A DNA stretch of 64,000 nucleotides from positions 52,074-116,073 of the forward strand of contig UBQW01000056.1 of the NCBI GenBank assembly GCA_900467745.1, read 5' to 3'. Both the position numbers and the translations under genes were made by a program. This stretch comes from Hyphomicrobiales bacterium. GTDB lineage: Bacteria; Pseudomonadota; Alphaproteobacteria; Rhizobiales; Rhizobiaceae. This document shows, in pieces, positions 52,766-61,415 of the stretch (its first letter is position 1; every line of letters begins with the position of its first letter). The notes under the pieces were generated by a model. It had not been told where the DNA came from. It worked only from the letters and a program-made list of their open reading frames with translations, and made no database searches.

Positions 52766-53496
52766 TTGCTCGCGACCATCAAACTTTTCGTGTAGTCCTC
52801 GTGAACCTCGGCCTTGGCGAGCTGATCGGCAGTCAATCGCTCGACCACGGTGCCGCCGCGCATCACGGCGAGGTTTTCGCACATGTGGGTGATGACGCCG
52901 AGATCATGGCTGACCATGACGAAGGTCAATTTCCTGTCGCGCCTGACCTGCTCCAAGAGGTTCAGCACTTCGGCCTGCACGGATGCGTCCAGCGCCGAAG
53001 TCGGCTCGTCGAGAAGCAGGATCGACGGCTCAACGATCAGGGCGCGGGCAATCGCGACGCGCTGGCGCTGACCGCCAGAGAGCTGATGCGGATAACGGAA
53101 CCGGAAGCCGTTGCCGAGGCCGACTTCATCGAGCGCGCGAGCGATACGCGTGTCGCTGTCCGAGATGCCATGGATCGCCAGCGGCTCGAGCAGCAGCCGG
53201 TCGATCGTCTGGCGCGGATGCAGCGAACCGTAGGGGTCCTGGAACACCATCTGGACCTTGCGGTAGAAGGCCTTGCTGCGCTTGGAGCCTGACAGCTGCT
53301 CGCCGTGGATCTTGATGGTTCCGTGTTTGACAGGAGCAAGGCCCGCGACAGCGCGCAGGAGAGTGGATTTTCCGGAGCCGGATTCACCGACGAGACCGAA
53401 GGACTGGCCTTCGGCGATCTCGACGCTGACATCCTTCAGCGCGTGGAAATGGTCGTAGATGACGGTGACATTGTCGACGGAAAGGGCTGCTGTCAT
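52747..53496 (-). CDS. Peptide ABC transporter ATP-binding protein (DppF/OppF-type)
   Basis: A 249-residue ABC ATPase. Walker A GLVGESGSGKST is near residue 36, the signature LSGGQRQRVAIARAL near 140, Walker B PSILLLDEPTSALD near 160, and the H-loop His in MVSHDLGV near 196. The NQ-terminal part lacks extra domains. The ATG at 53496 overlaps the preceding ATPase stop by 4 bases (ATGA). It is the last of five leftward genes that make a complete transporter plus peptidase. Family homologs import oligo- or dipeptides; specificity is inferred from the neighbouring dipeptidase. Confidence 0.92.
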   Translation of the reverse strand: MTAALSVDNVTVIYDHFHALKDVSVEIAEGQSFGLVGESGSGKSTLLRAVAGLAPVKHGTIKIHGEQLSGSKRSKAFYRKVQMVFQDPYGSLHPRQTIDRLLLEPLAIHGISDSDTRIARALDEVGLGNGFRFRYPHQLSGGQRQRVAIARALIVEPSILLLDEPTSALDASVQAEVLNLLEQVRRDRKLTFVMVSHDLGVITHMCENLAVMRGGTVVERLTADQLAKAEVHEDYTKSLMVASKGFVKV

Positions 53497-54326
53497 GCGG
53501 CCCACTCCGGCTTGCGGTCCAGCACCGGCAGTGGATGCCTGTTTTCGCCGATCTGGGGCATGCAGTTCAAAAGTCCTTGCGTATAGGGATGCTGGGCGTT
53601 CTTGAGCTCGGAGGCCTTCAGCTCCTCGACCACCTTGCCGGCATACATCACAATGACGCGGTCGCAGAAGGAGGAGACGAGGCGCAGATCGTGGGACACG
53701 AAGATCAGGCCCATGCCGCGCTCGGACACCAGGCGATCCATGATCCTGAGAACGTCGAGCTGCACGGTCACGTCGAGCGCCGAGGTCGGCTCGTCGGCGA
53801 TCAGCAACTCGGGGTCGGCGATCAGCATCATGGCGATCATGGCGCGCTGGCCCATGCCGCCGGATACTTCATGCGGATAGAGATTGAAGACGCGCTGCGG
53901 CTCGCGGATCTGCACGGCTTCCAGCATGGCGATCGCGCGATCGCGTGCTTCGCCCTTGCTGATCTTCTCGTGGGTTCTCAGCGTCTCGCAGATCTGCTTG
54001 CCTATCGTCATGACCGGATCCAGCGAATATTTCGGATCCTGCAGCACCATGGCGATGCGCTTGCCGCGCAGCTGCCGGCGTTCCTTGGCCGAGGCCGACA
54101 GAAGGTCGATGCCGTTGAAGTTGAGCGTATCAGCACTGACGATGCCGTGCGGCGGCGTCAGGCCCATGATGGCGCGGCCGGTCTGCGACTTACCGGAGCC
54201 GGATTCGCCGACGATGCCCAGGCGTTCCTTACCGAGCGTGAACGAGACGCCGCGCACGGCCTCGATGACGCCGGTGCGCGTGGGGTAGCTGACCTTGAGG
54301 TTTTTGACGGTGAGAAGCGTGCTCAT
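53493..54326 (-). CDS. Peptide ABC transporter ATP-binding protein (DppD/OppD-type)
   Basis: A 277-residue ABC ATPase starting at the ATG at 54326 (MSTLLTVKNLKVSYPTRTGV). Walker A GIVGESGSGKS is near residue 38, the signature SGGMGQRAMIAM near 155 (a common OppD-type variant), Walker B PELLIADEPTSALD near 173, and SHDLRLV near 208. The frame stays open far upstream, but that part is the shadow of the permease gene. The start overlaps the permease stop by 4 bases and the stop overlaps the next ATPase by 4. Confidence 0.93.
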   Translation of the reverse strand: MSTLLTVKNLKVSYPTRTGVIEAVRGVSFTLGKERLGIVGESGSGKSQTGRAIMGLTPPHGIVSADTLNFNGIDLLSASAKERRQLRGKRIAMVLQDPKYSLDPVMTIGKQICETLRTHEKISKGEARDRAIAMLEAVQIREPQRVFNLYPHEVSGGMGQRAMIAMMLIADPELLIADEPTSALDVTVQLDVLRIMDRLVSERGMGLIFVSHDLRLVSSFCDRVIVMYAGKVVEELKASELKNAQHPYTQGLLNCMPQIGENRHPLPVLDRKPEWAA

Positions 54327-55270
54327 TGGCCGCTCTCCTTCGGGTCCAGCGCGTCGCGCAGGCCGTCTCCAAGCAGATTGAAGCCAAGGCTGACGACGAG
54401 GATGGCGATCCCCGGCATGGCGGCAACCCACCATTGGTCGAGGATGAAGCGGCGGCCCGAGGCGATCATCGCACCCCATTCCGGCAGCGGCGGCTGGGCG
54501 CCGAGGCCGAGGAAGCCGAGACCGGCCGCCGTCAGGATGATGCCCGCCATGTCGAGCGTGACGCGCACGATCAGCGAGGAGATGCAGAGCGGCATGACAT
54601 GACGCACGACGATACGCAGCGGCGATGCGCCCATGAGGCGGACGGCCGAGATGTAATCGGAGCGCCGCACCGTCAGGGTCTCGGCGCGCGCGATACGGGC
54701 GTATGGCGGCCAGGAGGTAATGGCGATGGCAATGATGGCGTTCTGGATGCCAGGACCGAGTGCTGCGACGAAGGCGAGCGCCAGGACGAGCTTCGGGAAG
54801 GCGAGGAAGATATCGGTGATGCGCATCAGGATCGCATCGACCCAGCCGCCGGCATAGCCGGACACGGTGCCGACCAGGAGGCCGATCGGCGCGGAGATGA
54901 TGGCGACGAGGACGACCACCATCAGCGTCAGGCGGGAGCCGTAGATCAGGCGCGAATAGATATCGCGGCCCTGATCGTCGGTTCCGAGAAGATAGCCCTC
55001 GGCGCCGGGTGGCAGAAGGCGGGCGTTGCGCAGATCGCCGACGACGGGCGAGTGCGTGGCCAGCACATCGGCAAAGGCGGCCATCACGAGCAGCGCGATG
55101 ATGATGAAGAGACCAACGACCGCCAGGCGGTTGGCTGTAAACTGCCGCCAGGTGACGTAGGCGCGGCCGAGGCGGGCCTGAGTACGAGATTGCGGCCGGT
55201 CGGAGAGCAGCCACTCGCGGCGGGTCATCGGTCTGACATTGGTTGCGGTGTTGTTTGCTTGCATGCTCAT
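54323..55270 (-). CDS. Peptide ABC transporter permease (DppC/OppC-type)
   Basis: A 315-residue permease with about six membrane helices. LLGTDDQGRDIYSRLIYGSRL near residue 95 is the OppC/DppC hallmark, and the EAA loop (YISAVRLMGASPLRIVVRHVMP) is near 206. The start ATG at 55270 overlaps the previous permease stop (ATGA). It forms the membrane channel with the DppB-type protein. Confidence 0.93.
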   Translation of the reverse strand: MSMQANNTATNVRPMTRREWLLSDRPQSRTQARLGRAYVTWRQFTANRLAVVGLFIIIALLVMAAFADVLATHSPVVGDLRNARLLPPGAEGYLLGTDDQGRDIYSRLIYGSRLTLMVVVLVAIISAPIGLLVGTVSGYAGGWVDAILMRITDIFLAFPKLVLALAFVAALGPGIQNAIIAIAITSWPPYARIARAETLTVRRSDYISAVRLMGASPLRIVVRHVMPLCISSLIVRVTLDMAGIILTAAGLGFLGLGAQPPLPEWGAMIASGRRFILDQWWVAAMPGIAILVVSLGFNLLGDGLRDALDPKESGQ

Positions 55271-56334
55271 CGGGTTCGGGTCCTGGGATCGAGGGTCCGA
55301 TAAAGAAGATCAGACAAGAGGTTGATACCGATGAAGACGGTGCCGATGACGATCGTGCCGCCAAGCACGGCGTTCATGTCGGCATTCTGCAGCGAGTTGG
55401 TGATGTAGAGGCCGATACCGGGCCAGGAGAAGACCGTCTCGGTCAATACCGAACCTTCGAGCAGTCCGGCATAGGAGAGCGCGATGACGGTGACGAGCGG
55501 CACCGCGGCATTGCGCAGCGCATGGCCCCAGATCACCCGGGTTTCCGACAGGCCCTTGGCGCGCGCGGCCACGACATATTCCTGGCTAAGCTCGTTCAGC
55601 ATGAAGCTGCGTGTCATGCGGCTGATATAGGCGAGCGAGAAATAGCCGAGCAGCGAGGCTGGCAGGATGATGTGGCGGAAGACGTCGTAGAAGACATCCC
55701 ACTGCCCCTGCATGGCGCTGTCGAGCAAATAGAAGCCGGTGACCGGCGTGAAGCTATATTCGAAGACGATGTCGATGCGGCCAGGGAAGGCAACCCAGCG
55801 CAGCTTGGCATAAAAGATCACCAGCGAGATCAGCGACAGCCAGAAGATCGGCACGGAATAGCCGATCAGGCCGATGACCCGCACGATCTGGTCGGCGAAG
55901 CTGCCGCGCTTGACGGCGGCGAGGACGCCGAGCGGTACGCCGATCACCGAGCCGATGATGGTGCCGAGCGTGGCGAGTTCGATCGTTGCCGGGAAGACGC
56001 GCTTGATATCGACCATGACAGGATTGGTCGTCAGCACCGAGGTGCCGAAATCGCCGGCCAGGATCCCTTTGAGGTAGATATAGAACTGCTGGTAGAGCGG
56101 CAGGTCGAAGCCCATTTCGCGCCGCACGCGCTCAACCACGTGGGCGGGCGCGCGGTCGCCGAGAATGGCAAGCACGGGATCGATGGGCACGACGCGGCCG
56201 ATGAAGAAGGTCACGGCCAGAAGGCCGAGATAGGTGGTGACCGCGGCGACCAGAAAACGGCCCACAGCCTTCGCAACAGGAAGAGCACGGCCGGGTTTCG
56301 GCCGTGCTTCCGTCTTTGTTTCGACGATGCTCAA
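55267..56334 (-). CDS. Peptide ABC transporter permease (DppB/OppB-type)
   Basis: A 355-residue permease with about six helices. The N-terminal VTFFIGRVVPIDPV, the GFDLPLYQQFYIYL segment near residue 75, and the EAA loop (YVVAARAKGLSETRVIWGHALRNA near 253) are typical. The start is TTG at 56334, 18 bases after the binding-protein stop; no ATG with a better site is seen. It belongs to the leftward binding protein-B-C-D-F unit. Confidence 0.92.
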   Translation of the reverse strand: MSIVETKTEARPKPGRALPVAKAVGRFLVAAVTTYLGLLAVTFFIGRVVPIDPVLAILGDRAPAHVVERVRREMGFDLPLYQQFYIYLKGILAGDFGTSVLTTNPVMVDIKRVFPATIELATLGTIIGSVIGVPLGVLAAVKRGSFADQIVRVIGLIGYSVPIFWLSLISLVIFYAKLRWVAFPGRIDIVFEYSFTPVTGFYLLDSAMQGQWDVFYDVFRHIILPASLLGYFSLAYISRMTRSFMLNELSQEYVVAARAKGLSETRVIWGHALRNAAVPLVTVIALSYAGLLEGSVLTETVFSWPGIGLYITNSLQNADMNAVLGGTIVIGTVFIGINLLSDLLYRTLDPRTRTR

Positions 56335-56352
56335 TCTATCAATCCTGCCGGA

Positions 56353-57996
56353 TCATTCCTTGCCGATCATGCCGACATAGTTGGTGTCGAAGCTCGGGCC
56401 GAGTTTGAAGTTCGATACGCCCTTGCGGTAGCCTGCGACTTCGGTCTGCTGGAAGATGAAGACGAACGGGCTGTTGGCCAGATACTTCTTCTGAATGTCC
56501 TGATACATCGCCGCGCGCTTGTCGTTGTCGCGCTCGAGCAGGGCAGCCTTGGCTTCCTTGTCCAGTTCAGGCGCTTCAAACGTGTTGCGCCATGCGAGTG
56601 TCTTCACCGTGCCGGCGTCGGAGTTATCCGGGTTGCTGGTGAAGGTATCGGCGTTGGAGTTCGGGTCGAAGTAGTCGGAGCCCCACTGGCCGATGTAGAT
56701 GTCGTGCGTGCGGGCGCGGAACTTGGTCAGCGTCTGCTTGCCGTCACCCGGGATGATTTCCATCTTGATGCCGGCCTGGGCGACCGACTGCTGGATGGAT
56801 TCGGCGATACCGGTTACCGGCTGCGTGTTGCGCACGTCGATGGTGACCGAGAAGCCGTCCTTCAGGCCTGCCTTGGCGAGCAGTTCCTTGGCCTTGGCGA
56901 CGTCGAACTTGTAGGGGTTCTCGTCGAGCGCGCCGAGCTGGCCCTTCGGCAGGAAGGTCTGGTGGATTTCGCCGATGCCCTTGATCAGGGTGGCGCCGAT
57001 CGCATCGTAGTCAACCAGGTACTTGAAGGCTTCCTGGACTTCCGGCTTCTTCAGGTTCTCGTTCTTGGAGTTGAGGCTGATGAAGTAGACGGTGCCCTTC
57101 GGCGCGCTTTCGCTGGCGAGGTCGGCGTTCTTGGCGACGGCGTCGAGGTCGCCGGGCTCCAGGTTGCGGGCGATGTCGATGTCACCGGCCTCGAGCGCCA
57201 GGCGCTGCGCAGAGCTTTCCTTCATGAAGCGATAGATGACGCGGGCGAGCTTGGCCTTTTCGCCATAGTAGTTGTCGTTGCGCTCGAGCACGACAACTTC
57301 GTTGGCGCGCCATTCGCGCAGCTTGAAGGCGCCGGAGCCGGCGTAGCCGGTCTTCAGCCACTCGTTGCCGAAATCGTTGTCGTACTTGTAGTCGGCCGAC
57401 GGGGTGACCGGCTTGACGTGGTCGAGAACCAGCTTCTTGTCGACGACGGAAGCAACCGTTGCCGTGAGGCAGTTCAGGACGAAGCTTGGCGCGTAAGGCT
57501 TGTCGACCGTGAAGGTGAAGGTGTTTTCGTCGGTCGCCTTGGCTTTTTCGGTGACGTTGTCGCCCGTGATGCCGAACTGGGTGATGATAAAGGCGGGGCT
57601 CTTGTCGAGCTTGACGGCGCGCTCGAAGGACCATGCAACGTCTTCGGCGGTGATCGGGTTGCCGGAGGCGAACTTCATGCCGGGCTTCAGCTTGAACGTA
57701 TAGGTCAGGCCGTCATCAGAAACGGTCCAGCTGTCAGCGAGATCGCCCTTGACCTTGGACGTGTCGGCCATGTCGAGGCGCACGAGCAGGCTGTAGGTGT
57801 TGCTGGTCATCTCGGCGGTCGAGAGCTCGAAGGCTTCGCCCGGATCCATGGTGATGATGTCGTCGATCGCGAAGCCCTCGACGAGGGTATCCTTCGGGGT
57901 TTCGGCGAAGGCGGCGGGCGCGGCCATCATCAGGATAGAGAGGGCGGCGCCGGCGGAAAGCGCACGGAAGCTGCGGTTCAATCTGGTCATCATCAT
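56353..57996 (-). CDS. Peptide ABC transporter substrate-binding protein
   Basis: A 547-residue periplasmic binding protein of the SBP_bac_5 (DppA/OppA) family. The signal peptide runs to about residue 32 (ending AFA). SDDGLTYTFKLKPGMKFASGNPITAEDVAWS near residue 92 is the family motif. Length is normal. The ATG at 57996 is the first of three tandem ATGs, with AGGGGA upstream. Ligand class (peptide or related compound) is from the family; the adjacent dipeptidase favours dipeptides. Confidence 0.93.
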   Translation of the reverse strand: MMMTRLNRSFRALSAGAALSILMMAAPAAFAETPKDTLVEGFAIDDIITMDPGEAFELSTAEMTSNTYSLLVRLDMADTSKVKGDLADSWTVSDDGLTYTFKLKPGMKFASGNPITAEDVAWSFERAVKLDKSPAFIITQFGITGDNVTEKAKATDENTFTFTVDKPYAPSFVLNCLTATVASVVDKKLVLDHVKPVTPSADYKYDNDFGNEWLKTGYAGSGAFKLREWRANEVVVLERNDNYYGEKAKLARVIYRFMKESSAQRLALEAGDIDIARNLEPGDLDAVAKNADLASESAPKGTVYFISLNSKNENLKKPEVQEAFKYLVDYDAIGATLIKGIGEIHQTFLPKGQLGALDENPYKFDVAKAKELLAKAGLKDGFSVTIDVRNTQPVTGIAESIQQSVAQAGIKMEIIPGDGKQTLTKFRARTHDIYIGQWGSDYFDPNSNADTFTSNPDNSDAGTVKTLAWRNTFEAPELDKEAKAALLERDNDKRAAMYQDIQKKYLANSPFVFIFQQTEVAGYRKGVSNFKLGPSFDTNYVGMIGKE

Positions 57997-58047
57997 ATTT
58001 TTCGTCCCCTGTTCATTTTTGAATTCAGTCAAAGCACGTCAGCAGTC

Positions 58048-59106
58048 TCAGGCAGCCTCTTCTCCCCATGCCGAAGACAGAATTCGAAGCCAGTTTTCGC
58101 TGGCTATTTTCTTCAAATCCTCGCCACCATATCCAGCACGCTGAAGCGCATCAATCAGCTTCTGGTTGCCAGCGGCGTCGCCGATTTCATCCGGTATGGT
58201 TGCGCCGTCGAAGTCCGATCCGAGCGCCACGCAATCGATGCCAATGCGCTCGACGAGGTAGTCGATATGGCGAACCATGTCGCTGAGCGGCGTGTCGCCG
58301 TCTGAACGGGCGTCGTCGCGCAGCATGGCGGTCGCATAGTTGAGGCCGACGAGGCCGCGGCTTTCCTTGATCGCGTCGAGCTGCCTGTCGGTCAGGTTGC
58401 GGGCGACGGGCGTCAACGCATGGACGTTCGAGTGGCTGGCGACGAGCGGCTGGTCGGTTGTCTTCGCCACATCCCAGAAGCCCTTTTCGGTGATGTGGGC
58501 GAGATCGATCATGATGCCCATGCGGTTGCACTCCCGAACCAGCTCGAAGCCGGCGTCGGTCAGGCCAAGGCCGGTATCGGGCGACATCGGGAAAGCAAAC
58601 GGAACGCCGTGGCCGAAGATGTTGTGCCGGCTCCAGACGGGCCCCAGCGAGCGCAGGCCTGCCGCGTAGAAGACTTCCAGCGCGGCCAGATCCGAGCCAA
58701 TCGCCTCGCAGCCTTCCATATGCATGACAGCGGCGAAAACGCCATCATCGATGGATTTGCGGATGTCCTTGACCGTGCGGCACAGACGCCAGGCGCCGGC
58801 GCGATCGAGGCGCAGGGCGATCGCGGCCATTTCATTGGCGATCCGCAGCGATGGCAATGGATCGAGAGGCGCTGCAAGTGGGGTGACGTAGTGGCCGTCC
58901 TTGTCGGGATCGGCGAAGACCAGATCGCCCGAGGGAATGTAGATGGCGCAAAGGCCGCCAGCCAGGCCGCCCGCCTTGGCACGCGGCGCGTCGATGTGGC
59001 CGGTGTCCGTTCCGTTCGCAAACTCGGCAATGGGATCGCCGCCCTCCCGCTCATGGGTCCAAAGGCGGAGAAGAACGTCGTTGTGGCCGTCGAATACGAA
59101 TTGCAT
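58048..59106 (-). CDS. Membrane dipeptidase family (M19, renal-dipeptidase-like)
   Basis: A 352-residue zinc dipeptidase. The metal site is laid out as expected: HND in FDGHNDVLLR near residue 8, the bridging Glu in MHMEGCEAIG near 133, His in LVASHSNVHAL near 228, the HNIFGHG region near 170, and Asp in GSDFDGA near 310. There is no signal peptide, so a cytosolic location after import fits. The family cleaves dipeptides, including those with D-amino acids at the C-terminus. It stands 51 bases upstream of the binding-protein gene and probably leads the transporter operon. Confidence 0.92.
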   Translation of the reverse strand: MQFVFDGHNDVLLRLWTHEREGGDPIAEFANGTDTGHIDAPRAKAGGLAGGLCAIYIPSGDLVFADPDKDGHYVTPLAAPLDPLPSLRIANEMAAIALRLDRAGAWRLCRTVKDIRKSIDDGVFAAVMHMEGCEAIGSDLAALEVFYAAGLRSLGPVWSRHNIFGHGVPFAFPMSPDTGLGLTDAGFELVRECNRMGIMIDLAHITEKGFWDVAKTTDQPLVASHSNVHALTPVARNLTDRQLDAIKESRGLVGLNYATAMLRDDARSDGDTPLSDMVRHIDYLVERIGIDCVALGSDFDGATIPDEIGDAAGNQKLIDALQRAGYGGEDLKKIASENWLRILSSAWGEEAA

Positions 59107-59365
59107 GTCAGTTCCTGTAAGCCCTCATCCTGTGAACCAGGGCGAGCGATGCGAAGCGCGCAGAATAGAAAAGCTGGTAAAATAAGCCACCTCTTTTTTG
59201 GGATTATTTTGGCGCAACAACCCACGGTTAGGCGCGCTACGACGGCCTGGCCGCGACGCCTTAAAAACATCGAGAATGCAGCGCGGGCCGATGAAAATGA
59301 TATGTGGCCCCACTATATGATGTCGCGGAAACGGTGGCCGGTCGTCGGCCCCGGTGGAGAGCGCA
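59107..59365. promoter_or_regulatory. Divergent gap between dipeptidase operon and DUF1993 gene
   Basis: The 259-base gap must hold promoters for the leftward dipeptidase-transporter unit and the rightward DUF1993 gene. Its AT-rich part is 59160-59215. GGAGAG lies before the DUF1993 ATG. Confidence 0.4.
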
Positions 59366-59875
59366 ATGTCTATTTCAATCTATCGCCTCACAGTGCCTGT
59401 ATTTCAGCGCGGCCTGACAACGTTGGCCAACTATCTCGACAAGGCGGAGGCCTTCGCCAGCGAGAAAGGCATCGATCCGGTGGAGCTGGTCGCGACGCGG
59501 CTGGCGCCGGATATGTTGCCGTTTTCCGGCCAGTACCAGCGCGCCACCGATAGCGCCAAGCTCGCCATTGCACGGCTAACGGGTACGGATGCGCCGAAAT
59601 TCGAGGACAACGAGACGACGATCGCCGAACTCAGGGCGCGTGTCGCGAAAACGGAAGCCTATCTCGCGACCGTTTCGCCGGATGCGCTCGATGGCGCTGA
59701 AACCCGCGAGGTCGTCATTTCTCCCGGCGGTCACAGAACAGTTTTCCGAGGCGATGACTACGCCTTGAGCTTCGCGCTGCCGAATTTCTATTTCCACATC
59801 TCGATGGCGCACGCGATCTTGCGCAACAAGGGCGCGCCAATCGGCAAGCTCGATTATCTCGGGCGTTTTTCCTGA
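59366..59875 (+). CDS. DUF1993 family protein
   Basis: A 169-residue protein (MSISIYRLTVPVFQRGL) of the DUF1993 family, a DinB-like four-helix fold with unknown function. It has a conserved-looking NFYFHISMAHAILRNKGAPIGKLDY C-terminal segment and QYQRATDSAKLA in the middle. His residues in FHISMAH may be metal ligands, as in DinB proteins, but this is inference. The ATG at 59366 follows GGAGAG; a GTG at 59354 is less likely. It is alone and convergent with the sulfatase-like gene. Confidence 0.85.
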   Translation: MSISIYRLTVPVFQRGLTTLANYLDKAEAFASEKGIDPVELVATRLAPDMLPFSGQYQRATDSAKLAIARLTGTDAPKFEDNETTIAELRARVAKTEAYLATVSPDALDGAETREVVISPGGHRTVFRGDDYALSFALPNFYFHISMAHAILRNKGAPIGKLDYLGRFS

Positions 59876-59882
59876 CGCATAC

Positions 59883-61403
59883 TCAGGGCCGGTGTCGAAC
59901 CGGCCCTTTCTCCGTCAGCTCGGTGTAGGCCAGGGTCTGGTCGAGGTGGCGGGCGCGCAGCGACAGCAGCTTTTCCGCGTAGGCGAGCCGTGTCGAGGCG
60001 TGCGCTGGGTCGGCCGCGATATTTCGCAGCTCCATTGGGTCGTTCCTGAGATCGAAGAGCAACGGTGCCAAGCCGGCGAAATGCACATACTTGAAGCTCT
60101 CGTCCCTGATGACGGCGAGATTGCATTCGTTCGATCGCAGGCCGAAATGCCGCTCCGCATGCTGGTGAGCGACGTCGCGGAAATCGAACTCCCAGAAGGC
60201 CGCATCCCGCCAGTTCGCAACGCCCTTCCCCTCGGTAAAGGGTAGCAGCGATTGCCCGTCCAGGCCGTTTTCCGGCTCGACGTCCAGGCGCTCGCAAAGC
60301 GTCGGAAAGATATCGGCGGCGCTGGTGAAGTGCTCGACCGTTTCGCCGCGAGTGCCCGAGCGCGGATCGCGGATGACCAGCGGGATGTGATAGCTCCCGT
60401 CAAAGAAGCCGCCCTTGCCGAAGGACCAGTGATCGCCTGCCATCTCCGCATGATCGGATGTGAAGACGATAACCGTGTTTTCCCAGGCGCCGGCATCCTT
60501 GAGCGCGGCCCAGATACGGCCCAGCTGCGCGTCCACCTCGGCGATCATTCCATAGTAGATGGCGCGAATGGCCGCGATGTCCTCGGCGTTCCAGTCATCG
60601 ACCGGGCCGGTCGCGCCGTGGATGAAGCTGCCCTTGTCGTTTCGCGGCATCGCGTAGGCGAGATAGGGGTGGGATGCTTCCTCGCTCTGCCGGTCGGCAG
60701 CGCGGGAAAAGGCCGACCCATCCTCAGGCGAGAACATGTCGTTGTAGGGCGCCGGCGCGGAAAAGGGCGGATGCGGGCGCAGGAAGGATATGTGTGCGAA
60801 CCACGGACTATCCTGTTCGCCCAGCCAGCGAATGAACTCGCCGGCCAGGAAGGCTGTCTGCGTCTCGTCTTTCGAATAGGCGGTGGGGGCGTTGGAGATT
60901 TCGCCGGGTCGGGCGCCCAAGGGGACATGAATATCTCGGCTCGTCGCGTCTTCATGGCCGCGCGAGCGAAGCCAGGATAGCCATTGTTTCTCATGTTCCG
61001 GGAGTAGCTGCCGTGCGGTAAAGCCGGGCAGCAGGCCTTCATAGGTGGTCAGATGCGGATCGTTGGCATCGATGCCGCGGGGGTCGGGCGCCGTATCCGT
61101 GTAGCCGAACAGGGTCGGCTCGTAGCCGGCGCGACGTGCTGCCAGCGCCAGATTGTCGAACCTGCCATCGAGGGGCGAGCCGTTTCGGCAAACCCGATGG
61201 TTCATCTGGTAGAGGCCGGTATAGAGCGTGGCGCGCGCCGGCGAACACGGCGCGGCGCCAGCAAAATGACGGGCAAACAGCGTGCCTTCGGCCGCCAGCG
61301 CATCGACATTCGGTGTCCTGACGCAGGCGTGATTGCGTGCCGAGAGGCAATCACCGCGCCACTGGTCCGCGGTGATCAGCAAAATGTTCGGTTTGCCCGT
61401 CAT
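59883..61403 (-). CDS. Phosphonate monoester hydrolase / sulfatase family enzyme
   Basis: A 506-residue alkaline-phosphatase-superfamily hydrolase. The sulfatase modification motif is C53-S-P-A-R57 in GAAPCSPARATLYTG; Cys53 would become formylglycine. Metal ligands appear in LITADQWRGD and FTSDHAEMAGDH. The block YQMNHRV..GSPLDGRFDNLALAARRAGYEPTLFGYTDTAPDPR closely resembles rhizobial phosphonate monoester hydrolase, so that is the best guess over a plain arylsulfatase; substrate needs testing. There is no signal peptide. I chose the ATG at 61403 over an upstream TTG, although no strong ribosome binding site precedes it. It follows galE by 12 bases. Confidence 0.85.
   Translation of the reverse strand: MTGKPNILLITADQWRGDCLSARNHACVRTPNVDALAAEGTLFARHFAGAAPCSPARATLYTGLYQMNHRVCRNGSPLDGRFDNLALAARRAGYEPTLFGYTDTAPDPRGIDANDPHLTTYEGLLPGFTARQLLPEHEKQWLSWLRSRGHEDATSRDIHVPLGARPGEISNAPTAYSKDETQTAFLAGEFIRWLGEQDSPWFAHISFLRPHPPFSAPAPYNDMFSPEDGSAFSRAADRQSEEASHPYLAYAMPRNDKGSFIHGATGPVDDWNAEDIAAIRAIYYGMIAEVDAQLGRIWAALKDAGAWENTVIVFTSDHAEMAGDHWSFGKGGFFDGSYHIPLVIRDPRSGTRGETVEHFTSAADIFPTLCERLDVEPENGLDGQSLLPFTEGKGVANWRDAAFWEFDFRDVAHQHAERHFGLRSNECNLAVIRDESFKYVHFAGLAPLLFDLRNDPMELRNIAADPAHASTRLAYAEKLLSLRARHLDQTLAYTELTEKGPVRHRP
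59885..59912. terminator. Hairpin between DUF1993 and the sulfatase-like gene
   Basis: AGGGCCGGT (59885-59893) pairs with ACCGGCCCT (59899-59907) around GTCGA, followed by TTCTCC on the + strand. It overlaps the 3' end of the leftward gene and probably terminates the DUF1993 transcript. Confidence 0.6.
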
Positions 61404-61415
61404 CGATATGGCCAA

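Noticed and set aside
54327..55364. Long N-terminal extension of the OppD-type ATPase
   Set aside because: The frame is open through the permease gene, but the ATPase domain starts at the ATG at 54326 with a 4-base overlap typical of this operon.
55243..58305. 1020-codon open frame on the + strand opposite the peptide transporter genes
   Set aside because: It covers three good genes in the other direction and shows no motif; it is a shadow of their codon bias.
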